64,000 bases of DNA from contig NW_026515468.1 of assembly GCF_014898815.1 (NCBI RefSeq), forward strand, positions 558,001 to 622,000, written 5' to 3'. Positions 35,637 to 47,106 of this stretch are shown here, one piece after another. Position numbers and translations under genes: made by a program. Position 1 is the first letter of the stretch, and each line of letters opens with the position of its first letter. This DNA is from Panonychus citri (taxonomy: Eukaryota; Arthropoda; Arachnida; Trombidiformes; Tetranychidae). Under the pieces are notes generated by a model. That model saw nothing but the letters and a program-made list of their open reading frames with translations, ran no database searches and was not told where the DNA came from.

Positions 35637-38389
35637 ATGATGGACCTGAGAGCTGATTTTTACCAAGTTGAATTCAACCGGACAATTTGGGAGATTCCAG
35701 TTAAATATACTAAATTGTCACCAATCGGATCGGGAGCCTATGGTCAAGTTTGGTAAGTTTTGGATTAACATTTACCAATCTCGTTCTATAAGTTGATATA
35801 TTTATCCATCTTTATTTATTGTTAATTCTCATTGATTGATTGATTTTTTTTTCTCTTCTGTGTTTTTGTTTTAATCTCTTTTTTTTACAGTTCAGCTGAT
35901 GATTTATCTTTTAGTCGGCGAGTGGCTATTAAAAAGCTCGCTCGTCCTTTTCAATCTGCGATCCATGCCAAACGTACCTATCGGGAATTTAAATTACTTA
36001 AACACATGGAACATGAAAATGTGATCGGACTTTTAGATGCTTTTACACCAACAACTACTTTTGACAAATTTCAGGACATGTATCTAGTTACCCACCTCAT
36101 GGGAGCCGATTTAAATTCAATCATACGAACCCAAACTCTTACTGATGATCATGTTCAATTCTTGGTTTACCAAATTCTACGAGCACTTAAATACATTCAT
36201 TCAGCTGGGATAATCCACCGGGTAAATAGATGTTTTTTCGTCAACTCTCTTTCCTTCTCTCTCTCTCTTACTAATCCACAAATAAATTACCCTCATAATT
36301 TAACAGTTTAAGAGGCTTGTTCTTTGCTCTGATTTCATCTTTCTGTAAACTAGTTTCCATCACAATTAGTTTTCTTTCCGGGTTTCCTACTGTAGGCTCA
36401 ACTTTTCCAGTGTACGTTGTGTGTTGTTATTGTCACTTTTCCCTATCAAGTATAAAGAAACTCGCAAAATGACAAAGTTATCATTTGACTCGGTGATGAA
36501 GTGATTAAGAATTTTGATTCAGTAGTTGTTGGATTAACGCCAGTCATGGATAAAGAATTCAATATAATTTTCGTTAAGAGTTGAACTATTCTGAACATGA
36601 ACTTTATTCGATCCTTATTAGTGAGTCTGCATTAATAATTCTTGACGTTTCTTTGTCAACAACACACTCGCATATTTGACTCTCTTATTCAATGTCATTG
36701 TGAGAATATTTTACTCTCGTGGCGAATCAATTTTCAATAGCAATCAACTGATCATGAATTATAATTGATTGATTGAGAGATCAGAGCAAAAAAATGACAA
36801 ATCTACCTCGAAGTTTTCAATTTTTATTATCGTCTAACTAATTGTCTTTTTTTGATCTTACGAATTTGTTGATTTTTTGATTTTATTCTCTAGGATCTAA
36901 AGCCAAGTAACATTGCTGTCAATGAAGACTGTGAATTGAAAATTTTAGATTTTGGCCTGGCCCGACACACTGAAGCCGAAATGACCGGTTACGTTGCAAC
37001 CCGTTGGTATCGAGCACCAGAAATCATGTTAAACTGGATGCATTACAATCAAACAGTTGATATATGGTCAGTCGGTTGTATCATGGCTGAATTAATCACC
37101 AGTCGGACACTTTTTCCTGGTACAGATCGTAAGTGTAATAGTTGTAATACCATGACAACAAGAGGATTATAATCAAATCACTATTCGAGTTTATTTTCAG
37201 AATTTAATCACTGAAAGAGATTCTATCTAAGTATTTAACAGTAATTTCTTTCTTTTTTACTCTTTCTTTTTTTCCATAATCATCTTCTCATCCAAGATTT
37301 ATTTTAGTTCTTTCATGATAAACATATATTCTTTCGTTACTTTTTTACACTAATCACAACTATCTATTCACATAACTATCACAACCTTGGAACTTGTGTT
37401 TGTGTATAATAAGCTTTTGAAATAATCCATTCAAGGCCTTAATTGGTTATTCTATTGCAGTTTCTTTAATATAATTAACTTTGTTGGTCGAAAAAAAATT
37501 CTAAGTAAACAAACTTTCCCACCATAAGAACCTGTTGAGAAATCAAATTTAGTATATTAGTTAATTTTGTATAATATTATTTAGCTGATTAGTTAATCAC
37601 ATGTTAATGAAAGAGAAATCCTGTTTCTTAATTGTTGCTGTGTTTATTTTTGTGATTACATTGATAACAATCAAATTGTCTCATATTAATTTTATTGCTC
37701 TCTTTCTTTCTCTCTCTCGATCTTTTTCACACATTACCCAATAAAAAGGCTCAGTATTTACTTTTGACGTAATTCAATGAATCAAACTTGATGAACTATT
37801 GATTCAAAGAAATTAATTGTTTAATTTGTTTTTCCTCGACAGATATCGATCAATTGCTAAGGATCATGGCTGTTTGTGGTACTCCTGATGATGAATTTAT
37901 GAAAAAAATTACATCGGAAGAGGCTCGTCGATACATCGCTACCTTACCTCGAATGCCAAAGCGTAATTTCACTGACATATTCAAAGGAATTAATCCAAAA
38001 GGTGCGAAAAGATTTTAAATATTTTAAATGCATCGAAATTATGTAAATGTATCATATTTATTTAACTTTTTTTCTTTCTTGTATTTAGCTATCGATCTTT
38101 TAGAGAAAATGTTGGCTCTTGATGCCGATCGTCGTCCAACCGCTGAACAAGCATTAGCTCATCCATATTTAGCTCAATTCGCCGATCCAAGTGACGAACC
38201 TACTGCTAAGCCATTCGACGACTCTTGGGAAGAAAGGGATATGCCACTTGAAGAATGGAAAAGTATGCATTTAACCTTGAATATTATTGATATTCTTTTC
38301 GAAATAATTGACTAAACTTTTTTTTCTTTTTAAACTAATTTTTAGGACTAGTTTACGATGAAATGGTCCGATTTGTACCCAGAAGTTGA
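35637..38389 (+). CDS. p38 mitogen-activated protein kinase
   Basis: Six exons join in phase: 35637-35752, 35891-36221, 36894-37128, 37843-38001, 38089-38262 and 38346-38389, giving 352 aa. The protein matches the p38 alpha layout almost residue for residue. The Gly-rich loop is GSGAYG, the catalytic lysine is K53, Thr106 is the gatekeeper (small, as in p38 alpha/beta), followed by HRDLKPSN and DFG at 168-170, and the activation loop carries the p38-specific TGY at 180-182, the dual phosphorylation site of MKK3/6-type kinases. The C terminus ends in a conserved EEWK...VRF stretch. Role: stress and immune signalling. Two ATGs adjoin (MMD); the first is given. All introns are GT-AG. Confidence 0.97.
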
Positions 38390-39310
38390 TATTCAACGAC
38401 ACAATTTATCATCTTAATCATTATCTTCATTATAATTATTATTTTAATTGCTTCACTATTGATACGTTTACCACTTGAAAACATGATCAACGGAAAAGGA
38501 TAATCAACGGAAATCATTAATTTTATTTGATTCGATACTTTTTATCAATAAGCAAAATCACCTTTACAATCCCCATGACAAATAATTATGTTGATTGTGT
38601 TTACCTTTCCCTTTTAATCATAAAAATTATACTCAACTTTTTGTTCCCTCTCTTTTTGTCTCCATCCTTTTCCCACAACAATTAATTAATGATAATTTAC
38701 CTTTGTAAGATTATCATATTTGTACATTATCCATTAATTAATAATAATATTTAGACAATTAAATCTTTAATTTACCATTAATTATAACCTTGTAAATCTT
38801 TAGATTATTGTAGGAAGTTAATTGTAAACATTTTTATTCTGTTGATCTTGAAAAGTTTTCCTTTGACTAATCATCAATCTAATTGTTACTAATTTTACCC
38901 TCCAGCCAATGAACTTAAACCCTAATTACCTGAAATAATTAACATCAATTGCATTAATCAGTTGAAATTATTCAAAAATTCAACAATTAGCTGAGTTTGA
39001 ATTTCAATCGGTAACAATTATAAATTACAGATAAAAATACTTGAATGACGTTGGTTAGACTCGTCCAATTATTTAATTGTAAATTCATTCTTTGTCCAAA
39101 TGTTTAATTGAATGTTACGAAACTTTGATAATCAAATTTAATTAACATTCAACAACAACAATCAACAGCAATCACCATAAATGGAATCAGTTGATTACTA
39201 GGAAAATTTTCCAAACATTTCCGGATTGTTTCAATTTCTTTTCGCAGGAAAATAACAATTAACTATCCCAAACAGAAAAATTAACAATCAAGTTTCCATC
39301 AATTAACTTT
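38390..39310. other. 3' flank of p38 and intergenic DNA
   Basis: AT-rich; holds the p38 3' UTR. No other gene seen. Confidence 0.6.
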
Positions 39311-39319
39311 TATTGTTTA

Positions 39320-39760
39320 TCCAGGTTACAGGAGTTGTACAACAACTGAGTGCGCTTAGTATCGCACCCACCGTGAGGCCATTATACCATTATACCTCAT
39401 TTACAGGATAACATTTAAAATGTTTCATTTTTCTAGTTTCTTCAATTATCAGTACATGTTGAATAATTTCTACAATTGTTATAAGTTTCTTGCCAATTAA
39501 TTAGGATATGGACCAACTGTATTCATCCATAGAGCCACTTGATCGTTATCATTATGGTGTCCAAGATGGTTAGGGTTTGGGTTTCATGTAGTGTTCATTC
39601 TGTTGATACTGAAGTCGGTGGTTCTTCGTGGCCTCGGGACTGATGGATCCTGCCATTGCAATGAGCTTCGTAGTAGAACCTTCACCGCTCGACATTGCTT
39701 AGCATTCAAATAGCCAATATTATGGATACTTTTGTCCCAATAAGAGCAAAGTCATAGGCT
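39320..39760. other. G+C-richer island, probable transposon remnant or unannotated short transcript
   Basis: This stretch is visibly richer in G+C than its surroundings. It contains the 10-bp palindrome GTTGTACAAC near 39353, short inverted segments around GTGCGC...GCACCC, and the short minus-strand frame listed separately. The fold-back repeat at 39931-40394 is close by, so both may be parts of one decayed element. Confidence 0.4.
39570..39695 (-). CDS. Short open frame of 41 aa, function unknown
   Basis: ATG at 39695 to TAA at 39570. The composition is balanced (Ser, Gly, Thr, Lys, Gln, Pro; no simple repeat), unlike the translated noise elsewhere in intergenic DNA. No domain recognised. 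It may be the last piece of a decayed gene, a micropeptide or chance. Confidence 0.2.
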   Translation of the reverse strand: MSSGEGSTTKLIAMAGSISPEATKNHRLQYQQNEHYMKPKP

Positions 39761-39930
39761 TAAAATACTTCATTATTACGATCATTATTTATGGATTGCT
39801 TTTCTCCTTCTTTGTAACAAAAAACATCTTTATAAACTACATTAACATTATTAATTGATGGAGTCCAAGATGGACCACTTCGTTGTTGAATACCATCAAA
39901 AATATTAGCTTCAACTTGGATTTGAGAAAG

Positions 39931-40394
39931 ATGTTTTTTGAGATTTTCTCAGCACCTAAGAGTCGAAGGGACTCGAGACTTGATTGGAATGAGTTTGCGT
40001 GATACTCAATTGTCATATTAAAAGATCAAGGTCATTCAGGTCACTGGTAAAATAACGCGCTTCAAGGTCATTTGATGGTCATTCTATGATTTTCTAAGCT
40101 TATTCATCCTGGGTTAAGATTTTACAGTTTGTTGTAACTGTCAATCAGAAGATATTACAGTCCAATTAAAAAGTTACTGAGATTCTTTAATTAACAAAAC
40201 TTATCTTAACAGTTGACCCTAAAGACATAAGAGCCTGAAAACTTGATACTGGTGTTTTCACTCATACTTTTTTATGGTAATACCTTCAAATGACCTTGAT
40301 CTTTTAATAGTACAATTGAGTATCACTCAAACTCATACCACTCAAGTCTCGAGTCCCTTCGACTCTTAGGGGCTGAGAAAATCTCAACAAACAT
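39931..40394. mobile_element. Fold-back / MITE-like element with ~105-bp inverted repeats
   Basis: The left arm (39931-40036) and right arm (40289-40394) are near-perfect reverse complements with scattered mismatches. Shared segments include AGATTTTCTCAGCACC/GGGGCTGAGAAAATCT-type ends and GACTCGAGACTTGA in the middle. The arms enclose about 250 bp without coding capacity. No transposase is visible and I could not define a target-site duplication. A non-autonomous DNA transposon or fold-back element is the simplest reading. Confidence 0.75.
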
Positions 40395-41340
40395 GGTGAA
40401 AATAGCTGAATAGCCCTGTATATTAAATTCATAAAATTAACACTCGGTTATTAATTGAATAATTATTGATTGATTGAAACTTATACAAATACTTTCATAG
40501 AAACTCAATAATTAAATTATTGAAATAAATAAATTATAAATTTAAATTGTTATTTGAAATTGTTCTAATTTTAAGAAAATTTCTGCGAAATTAAATTCAA
40601 TCCAATTAAATTTTCAAACAAAACTAATTAACAAAAATTATATTAAATTTTAAAATTGAAGGTTTACCAATTGTTTGCTCCCCATTACGATTTTCATCAA
40701 CTGAAGAGTCCAAAACTTTATCACTTTTGGACTCAATCACATCAATAACATCAGATGAAACTTAAATAAGAAAGAAAAAAATTGTTTAAACAATTGAACA
40801 AGTAATCTGAATTTACTGACTTCGATTATCCCTTAATTGTTTGGGCATTATACGGTAGATTAATTATAATTGTATTTGTTGAATAAAAAGGCTGATCGGA
40901 AGCTCGAATTCATGATACAGATCAGAAAAGATGAAACAGGAAAATCTGACGACACGAGAAACAGAAAAGATGAAAGAAAGTGGTTTTCAAGTTTTTGAAT
41001 TTTCGCTTTTTAAGAGCGTTTTTGAGTGGCATTTTTTCAGGGTTTTGTTTCACTCTATGTGTCACTTATAATTATCACAGGGAAAGAAAATTGTTACTAA
41101 AACAGGGTAAAAACATGAAAATTATGATGAACTTTCTGATCACATTCGAACTTAAATGACTATTTACAGAGAAAAGGTCGTGAGAATAGCTTTCGTGTCT
41201 ATAGTAACCGCTGAATCTTTGGTCGTTTGTTATTGTTTTGATTGGAAACATAAAATTAACTGTTGTCTTCATCATCTCTTTAAATTGGTCATTAAAGTGA
41301 TTTGATTCAATTTTTTTCTAATTAAAATTGATTTCCTCTT
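40395..41340. other. Intergenic DNA upstream of ARL6IP1 copy 1
   Basis: AT-rich, no gene seen. A minus-strand frame at 41075-41275 has no recognisable content. Confidence 0.5.
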
Positions 41341-41774
41341 ATTCGATTCACTTTGCATTTGATTGATTTCTTCCAAGGTAAGTGAACAATTAACAATTTT
41401 TCATTTAATTTGAACCCAATTGTTCATCCAATTTATTTTCTTCTTTTGTTTTCATTTTCTCTCTTTTCTTGTCTATTTAATTGCCTTTATTTGTGATATT
41501 TGATTACAATTTGATTGAGATTGTGTTTTGTTTTATTTCTTCTCTTATTTCATGGATTGGAAAAGAAAAATTTATTTTTGTTTATTTCAAGATTTCCACT
41601 TGAAGTAGAATTTGAGGTTTGACAGTTAGTTTTCTTTCTCTTCTCTCTGTCTTTTCTCTTTCTTTTTTCTCTCCCTCTTTTTATGCAAATTTGTGTCTTC
41701 TAATGAACTTAATTATTCTTGTTCTTGAATTTATTCCATTTTTTATTCTATTCTTCATTGTAGAAAACACCAAC

Positions 41775-42603
41775 ATGAGTACCACTGAATCAGTAAGTGA
41801 ATCAAATTTTTAGCTTTTTTTTCTTTCATTCGAAAAGAAAATATTCTCTCATTTTTTTTCTTTATTCTTTCAGCCCAAAAGTTTGGAGAAATGTCTTCAG
41901 GGTTGGAGATGTGTTCTTGTTCAGGCTTATCCCTTAATAACATGGGACAAACCCTACTATCCATACATTTTGAGCGGGACAATTGCGACCATTTTTTTGT
42001 AAGTTGACAATTACTACAACAATTGAATGAAAATCTAACTGTAAATATCACCTCAGGATCATTTGGCTTTCCAATGCAACCATTTTGACAACATTTTCAC
42101 TCATTGGATTGATTGTGACAATCGCTGATTATGTGGTTCCACTTATCTCAACTCACTATTTGGAACCTCGTTTCTGGTAAGTTGATCAACTTGATTGTTT
42201 ATTAGTTTTTTTTTGTATCGAATCAAATAATAATCTTATTTACTCTTCTTCTTTTCATTTTATGTAAATTTGATACAATTTTAGGCAAGATTCGGATGAA
42301 GAGAAATACAAGAAAATCGTATATCACATTTCTCAAGGAAGTCAAACTATTTCATCTTTCATTAACTATCTAAAGGATCTGAAAAGTTCAAACTCAAAGA
42401 TTTATTTCCCAATATTGTTCATCTCTTTAAGTTTCTCTGCATGGATTGGAAATTTAGTCAACAATTTACTTCTGACCTTTATAATGGTGAACTTTATCGT
42501 TCTCCTGCCTGGTTTACGACATCATGGATACATAGACAAAGCCCATGAACAAGTCAGGGGAATCTTTGCCAAAGTACTTGGAGGATCCAAAAAGAAAGAC
42601 TAA
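41775..42603 (+). CDS. ARL6IP1: ARL6IP1-like ER-shaping membrane protein, copy 1
   Basis: Coding exons 41775-41792, 41874-41998, 42057-42176 and 42285-42603 give 193 aa (animal homologues ~200). A 5' UTR exon ends at 41377 with a GTAAGT donor and joins an acceptor just before 41764. The sequence has the family pattern: a W-R-C motif after the N terminus, paired hydrophobic hairpins (~45-85 and ~130-165) of the reticulon type, the conserved STHYLEPRFW segment and a lysine-rich C terminus (KKKD) that could act in ER retention. Family role: ER tubule shaping and membrane curvature. The last exon and preceding intron are almost identical to copy 2, whereas exons 1-3 have diverged. Confidence 0.9.
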
Positions 42604-42631
42604 AGAAAAACAAGATGAAAGTAAATCAAAG
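42143..42631 (+). repeat. Near-identical tract shared with ARL6IP1 copy 2
   Basis: Matches 53994-54482 at a constant offset of 11851 bp. It covers the end of exon 3, the 108-bp intron 3, all of exon 4 and about 30 bp of 3' UTR. I counted one difference in the intron, three in the UTR and none in the 319-bp exon 4. Confidence 0.92.
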
Positions 42632-44500
42632 TTTAAGGAAAAACTTTCAACAATTAAGCATTTACATTGGTATTAATAAGCTGATCATTATTCATTCAAT
42701 TGCAAGCACCATGAATACACCTACATTTTGATTCTCAATTTGAAAAAAGCGGAAAACACAAAAAAAAAACGAAATTACTTCATAATTGTAACATTTAATC
42801 ATCTCTTAGATTTAGATTTATCTTCATCACTCTGAACAAATTACGATCTCCCAAAAGATGGATGATTATTATTAGTTTATAATCAACATACTTTAAGCAA
42901 AATTATCTCAATTATCCAAAAATTGCTAAACAATTTAAAGTCAAAACATTTTGTAAACATTAATCATTTTACTTCATCACCAAGACGATTAATTATATCG
43001 TCATTTGATACTCAGTCCAACAATTAAGAGCCTGATGGAGGAATCGAAGAGATTAATTTAATCACAACTTGGAAATCCCTTCCAATTGGATGGTTCGTTC
43101 ATCGACATTTTGATGAGCTTCCACCATAAGAAAACCCGATCATCAACAATTTCTCTTCCTCATCACTTGAAATGATTTAATCACATGGAAAAGCAATTAA
43201 TTTCTTCTTCTAACTGTATATTATATTAATATTTTCTTTTCATCATCCCTGCGAGTTCAATGATTCCATGGCGAAGAAGTGGAAGAATAAGAAATTCTAT
43301 TCTAATGTATCATTTCTTTCTTTCTCTCTCTCTCAATTGTTTCTACTAATTTAACTAGATCTTTTTCTTTCTTTTTTGTTACCCTGTAAAGGAATTAATT
43401 TACTCTAAGTACATTAGCTCATTTCGAGAAAATCAAAATTCTCTTTGATTAGCTGCCAAAATCTTCACGAATCTTGACTTATTCCCAATTTTTTACCTTC
43501 TCATTTTTTTCCTTTCGTTTTTTGCTCATACACTTTATATATACACTTGATTCTTGTTCCATCATGAAGATTATATATATTCACTTATCGTCATCATATT
43601 ATCATCATCTACACAGGGAGCACATAAACACTACCTTAATTAAAACCATTTAAACTCATTCAACGTTCACAATTTAAAACCATTGTCACTGCTACTTAAA
43701 AGTAACTTGTAAAGACAACATTTTACATTGAATAAAATTATACCTTATGCTTGGTATTGGAATTGATTAATTAACCCACTTGGAACAATCTTATTGGTTG
43801 TATTTTTTATTGGGTTTTCTTTTTGTCACCAAATTAGACAAAATTATGAAAAGAAACACAAAGATATGAAAAACTAATTATCCTCTGGTAACTTGATCTC
43901 TTGATGTCTTTTTGTTGATCCAATTGATTTACACTTCAAACCACAGATGAAACCAACTCCATTTTGTAGTCTATTGGCAAACAATTATGGTTATTGAACT
44001 TTTAAATTATCTCCAATAATTAAGGATTGTTATTGTTTCCAAACAATAGAAATTAATTAGAGTCTTATTAACACAAATTTAACAAATAGATTGAAAATCA
44101 TAACAATTGACATAATCTGTTAGTAGCCCTTCACACTAATTGTAATTAAAGGTCAGCTCAATATGATCCATCTTTGGTGAACCAATTAAGACCAATTTAT
44201 AGTAATTATAATGTAAACAATTAACTAAATCATTAGGCCTGACAAAGCTGTTGACTAAGCAGTTGTTTACAGTGAAGAAATTGTTTCTTTAATCACCATT
44301 GTAAATCAATTTACAAACTGTCGATGGATTTAGAATGGTCCTCGAAGAATTAACAATTAAAGAAATAGAAAATAAACTTGGAATTCTCAAGTGAGCTAAT
44401 TAAATTAATTTAATTAAGAATTAATTAGTTAGCGCCATTTGTATGAATCCATTGTTTCTCATTTAGATGTTTACTGTTACCGTTAGATGGAAGCACTTTT
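42632..44500. other. 3' flank of ARL6IP1 copy 1 and intergenic DNA
   Basis: AT-rich; no ORF of interest. It joins the left edge of the retroelement-type gene block, whose boundary is not marked by any repeat I could see. Confidence 0.5.
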
Positions 44501-44507
44501 TCTCTTC

Positions 44508-44519
44508 TGCGCATGCGCA
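44508..44519. promoter_or_regulatory. Perfect NRF-1/Ewg-type palindrome TGCGCATGCGCA
   Basis: The 12-mer fits the NRF-1 consensus YGCGCAYGCGCR exactly and lies 117 bp upstream of the ATG at 44636, in sequence otherwise poor in G+C. NRF-1 (insect Ewg) sites mark housekeeping promoters, so this may be the promoter of the following ORF. Confidence 0.6.
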
Positions 44520-44635
44520 GTTTGTGAATTCGCCTTTGGATTTTCGTTATTTTCACTTTTCGTTTGTTACAATTTTTTCTTTGATCAACTGAAAACCTTT
44601 TTCAACTGTGTCTCAACGTCCTAAACCCTACTATC

Positions 44636-45061
44636 ATGGAAGAAGTGATTAAAATCCACAACGTCTTCACGAAGAAATTCATCTTCCTTTTTAGTGGAAA
44701 GAGGAAACTCAATGACCTCAGCCACGAAAGATTATGGAATTTTGATGTTTGGTATAAGGAAGAAAATGACAACCACCACTTTCTCTTCCTTTCTGGTCCG
44801 ATCATAACACCTGATAATCAATCTTTAATGCTTAAACTCTACAACAATGGATACAAACTATCCGTCAACAATTGGCATAACCACAAACGTAAGATTATAT
44901 TCACCAAACCCCAATTCAACGAATTTTTCAACAAGTTTTGCTGTTCAACAAATGAAGACTTTATAATGGTTCGCTGTCCTAATTCAATGGAAATAATAAC
45001 TCGCTCACAGCCACTTTTGGATATTTTCTGTAAAGAGATTGATAAAATGTTATCATTATGA
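44636..45061 (+). CDS. Protein of unknown function, 141 aa
   Basis: An intact frame with good context: a promoter-like palindrome upstream (44508) and two AATAAA signals 130-140 bp downstream. The protein is basic at the N terminus, rich in Asn, Phe and Lys, and has a CC pair and three further Cys/His-rich positions but no zinc-knuckle pattern. No signal peptide or membrane span. I do not recognise it. It sits beside minus-strand Gag-like genes and converges with them, so it may belong to the same element block or be a host gene beside it. Confidence 0.6.
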   Translation: MEEVIKIHNVFTKKFIFLFSGKRKLNDLSHERLWNFDVWYKEENDNHHFLFLSGPIITPDNQSLMLKLYNNGYKLSVNNWHNHKRKIIFTKPQFNEFFNKFCCSTNEDFIMVRCPNSMEIITRSQPLLDIFCKEIDKMLSL

Positions 45062-45193
45062 TACCTTTTTCTATGGTTACTTTAATTCACTTTCGAACAA
45101 ACTTACCTTTTCTTTGAACCAACTCAAAATATGAAATAAGATAAACTTCTAATTGTACAATCTAATTTGAATCATGACCTTAAACATAATGTA

Positions 45194-45203
45194 AATAAAT
45201 AAA
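45194..45203 (+). terminator. Overlapping AATAAA poly(A) signals
   Basis: AATAAATAAA lies about 135 bp after the stop of the 141-aa ORF and fits a plus-strand 3' end. Confidence 0.5.
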
Positions 45204-45346
45204 ACTTTTAAAATCAAATCAAATTATCTTGGTATGAAAAGAACATCCTTTTATTAATTGCCTTTTTTAACCCAAAATTACCGTACAAAAATCCAAAGAC
45301 AAAATTTTTCAATCTATTAAAATGAAATGTAATTATTTTTTAACTG

Positions 45347-46250
45347 TTATTCTTTCGAATGGTGATCATCCAAGAAGATCTTTTCGAAAACGTAATCGTA
45401 ACAGGATAATCCTTGGTTCACTTTGATAGAGGTAGTTTCACACTCACTAATATTCTTATCATGGACGAAACAACAATTTACGCAATAAAAGCCTCGGCAA
45501 GGTGGAATATGCTTAATTGAACCACAAGCATAACAGCGAATAACTTTATCACAAATGTGGGGCAAGGTCGATCTCTTTTTACAGACCCAACACTGGAAAT
45601 ATCCAATATTGTTAAACAAACGTATCGTCTTTCCTCGTAAGATCTCCTTCATCCCTTTTTTATTAATATAAATATAATAATAAATAATTTAAAAGAGAAA
45701 ATAAAACAGAATAAATTAATAAATTAAACCCCCTCATTATAAAAGAGATAAAATTTTTAACTAAAACCCTGTACTTACTTTTCTTCAAAAGTATTCCCAA
45801 TGCTTCACCAGAGACTCGTATGAATAATAAGGTGTTATCATTGAATCTTTTCTCTTCCACCAGATAAAATTCTGTATCAGACAGACCAAACACTCCAGCC
45901 AACAATGATACAAATCGACTGCTTGTCAAACCTAAGTCGCTTTTGTAGCAACAAACCTCCAACTCCTTGGCCTCGCTTTTCACAACATCATCTATTAACA
46001 CATTATCCTCACAAGTCTGCTGAAATTTTTCAATCATCGAATTGTAGACTGTAACTTGAATACCACCTGTAACTACACAATTGAGTGAATCAACAGCAAT
46101 TAAAGCGCAAATAGAATCGTCTGCATTAATCCGTGTCAAGAATAGTGGCAAATTATTCCGGTGTTGGCGAAAACGTGGCTTTATCACCCATAAACCATAA
46201 ACAGCAGCAGAATTCACTTTCACTTGCACATTCATTAACAAATCCATCAT
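45347..46250 (-). CDS. Gag-like zinc-knuckle protein A, spliced
   Basis: Two exons join in phase across a GTAAGTA donor: 46250-45777 and 45655-45347, about 260 aa. The acceptor (AAAAAAG) is weak, but the splice removes an AT-rich tail and joins the frame to a cysteine-rich end resembling Gag B and C. Three knuckles follow: a loose C-x2-C-x7-H-x-C, a regular C-x2-C-x4-H-x3-C and C-x2-C-x3-H-x6-C. The segment just before them (GKTIRLFNNIGYFQCWVC) aligns with GSKCLFFDNLNIRKCTKC of Gag B. The N-terminal part is probably a diverged RRM-like Gag fold. Gag proteins of I/Jockey-type LINEs bind element RNA. An intron inside such a gene is unusual and suggests either host co-option or retrotransposition via an unspliced transcript. 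Confidence 0.6.
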
Positions 46251-46473
46251 AAATCAATAAAATATACAAATTCAGAAATCACAAAATTAAATAAAGAAAG
46301 AAAAAGAAAATAACTGAAAGCAATTGATTAAAGAAGAAACAATAAAGAGAAAAGAAATGAAAAATCATTTCCGGTTTGTAAAGGGAAATAGAAACACAAT
46401 AGATGGAACCACTTCTCTCCTTGTACATAATTAATTGATTCAAAACCGGAAATGACAAGGTAGCCATTCTTTT

Positions 46474-46944
46474 TTAGTCAAACTGGTAATCGAGCCGACC
46501 CAAATCAGACCGAAAAAGTCTAATTTCATCATGATCCTCACGTAATTCGTGGGGTACCTCAAGACAAATACAACTCACATCCTTGAACTGAACTCGAAGC
46601 ACATTCACAAGGCCAATATTAATGGTCTTTAGATCATTTTTTGAGAAAAAAGGAAAGACCTCCTTCACTTCAATCTGATCGAATATTGGGACTCGTCTAC
46701 CCTTGAAGATCAGAATCATATTGACCGTACCAAGGTAACTCCTAAACTCTTTAGTAATCGACATTTTTATTTTGGTCCATAATTTACTAGTTGATAACAC
46801 AAATTCAAAATCAATTATCGACATCTCAGCTAACCCAGTCGGAGCCATTACCACAAATCTAAATAGATCATTGGTTATCCTTGTACCAAAAGGAACATAG
46901 AAGTAAACATGGAATAAATTTTCTTTTACGTCAATAGAAGGCAT
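46474..46944 (-). CDS. Protein of unknown function in the Gag-like gene block, 156 aa
   Basis: An intact frame from ATG 46944; a GTG further upstream is not needed. It has no zinc knuckle, signal peptide or membrane span. Strand, spacing and base use match the neighbouring Gag-like genes, so it may be a truncated member or a separate accessory protein. Alternating hydrophobic and charged stretches (for example VNMILIFKGRRVPIFDQIEVKEV) suggest a beta-rich fold. I do not recognise it. A stop lies directly upstream of Gag A's start in frame, so joining this ORF to Gag A is not supported. Confidence 0.5.
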   Translation of the reverse strand: MPSIDVKENLFHVYFYVPFGTRITNDLFRFVVMAPTGLAEMSIIDFEFVLSTSKLWTKIKMSITKEFRSYLGTVNMILIFKGRRVPIFDQIEVKEVFPFFSKNDLKTINIGLVNVLRVQFKDVSCICLEVPHELREDHDEIRLFRSDLGRLDYQFD

Positions 46945-47106
46945 TTTCTTTTCAAAAATCACTTAATTACAATTAATTTTCCTCTAATTATAAGAGTAAG
47001 AACAAATCTTTATAAATGAAATGAAAGAAAAAACAATTGACTTTTATAAAAATGAAAAAAGAAAATATTTATCCTCAAAATTTTTTCCCTTCACCAACAC
47101 TTAGGA

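Noticed and set aside
46279..46467. 62-aa minus-strand frame between Gag A and the next ORF
   Set aside because: Phenylalanine-rich, with no Gag pattern; lies in the spacer.
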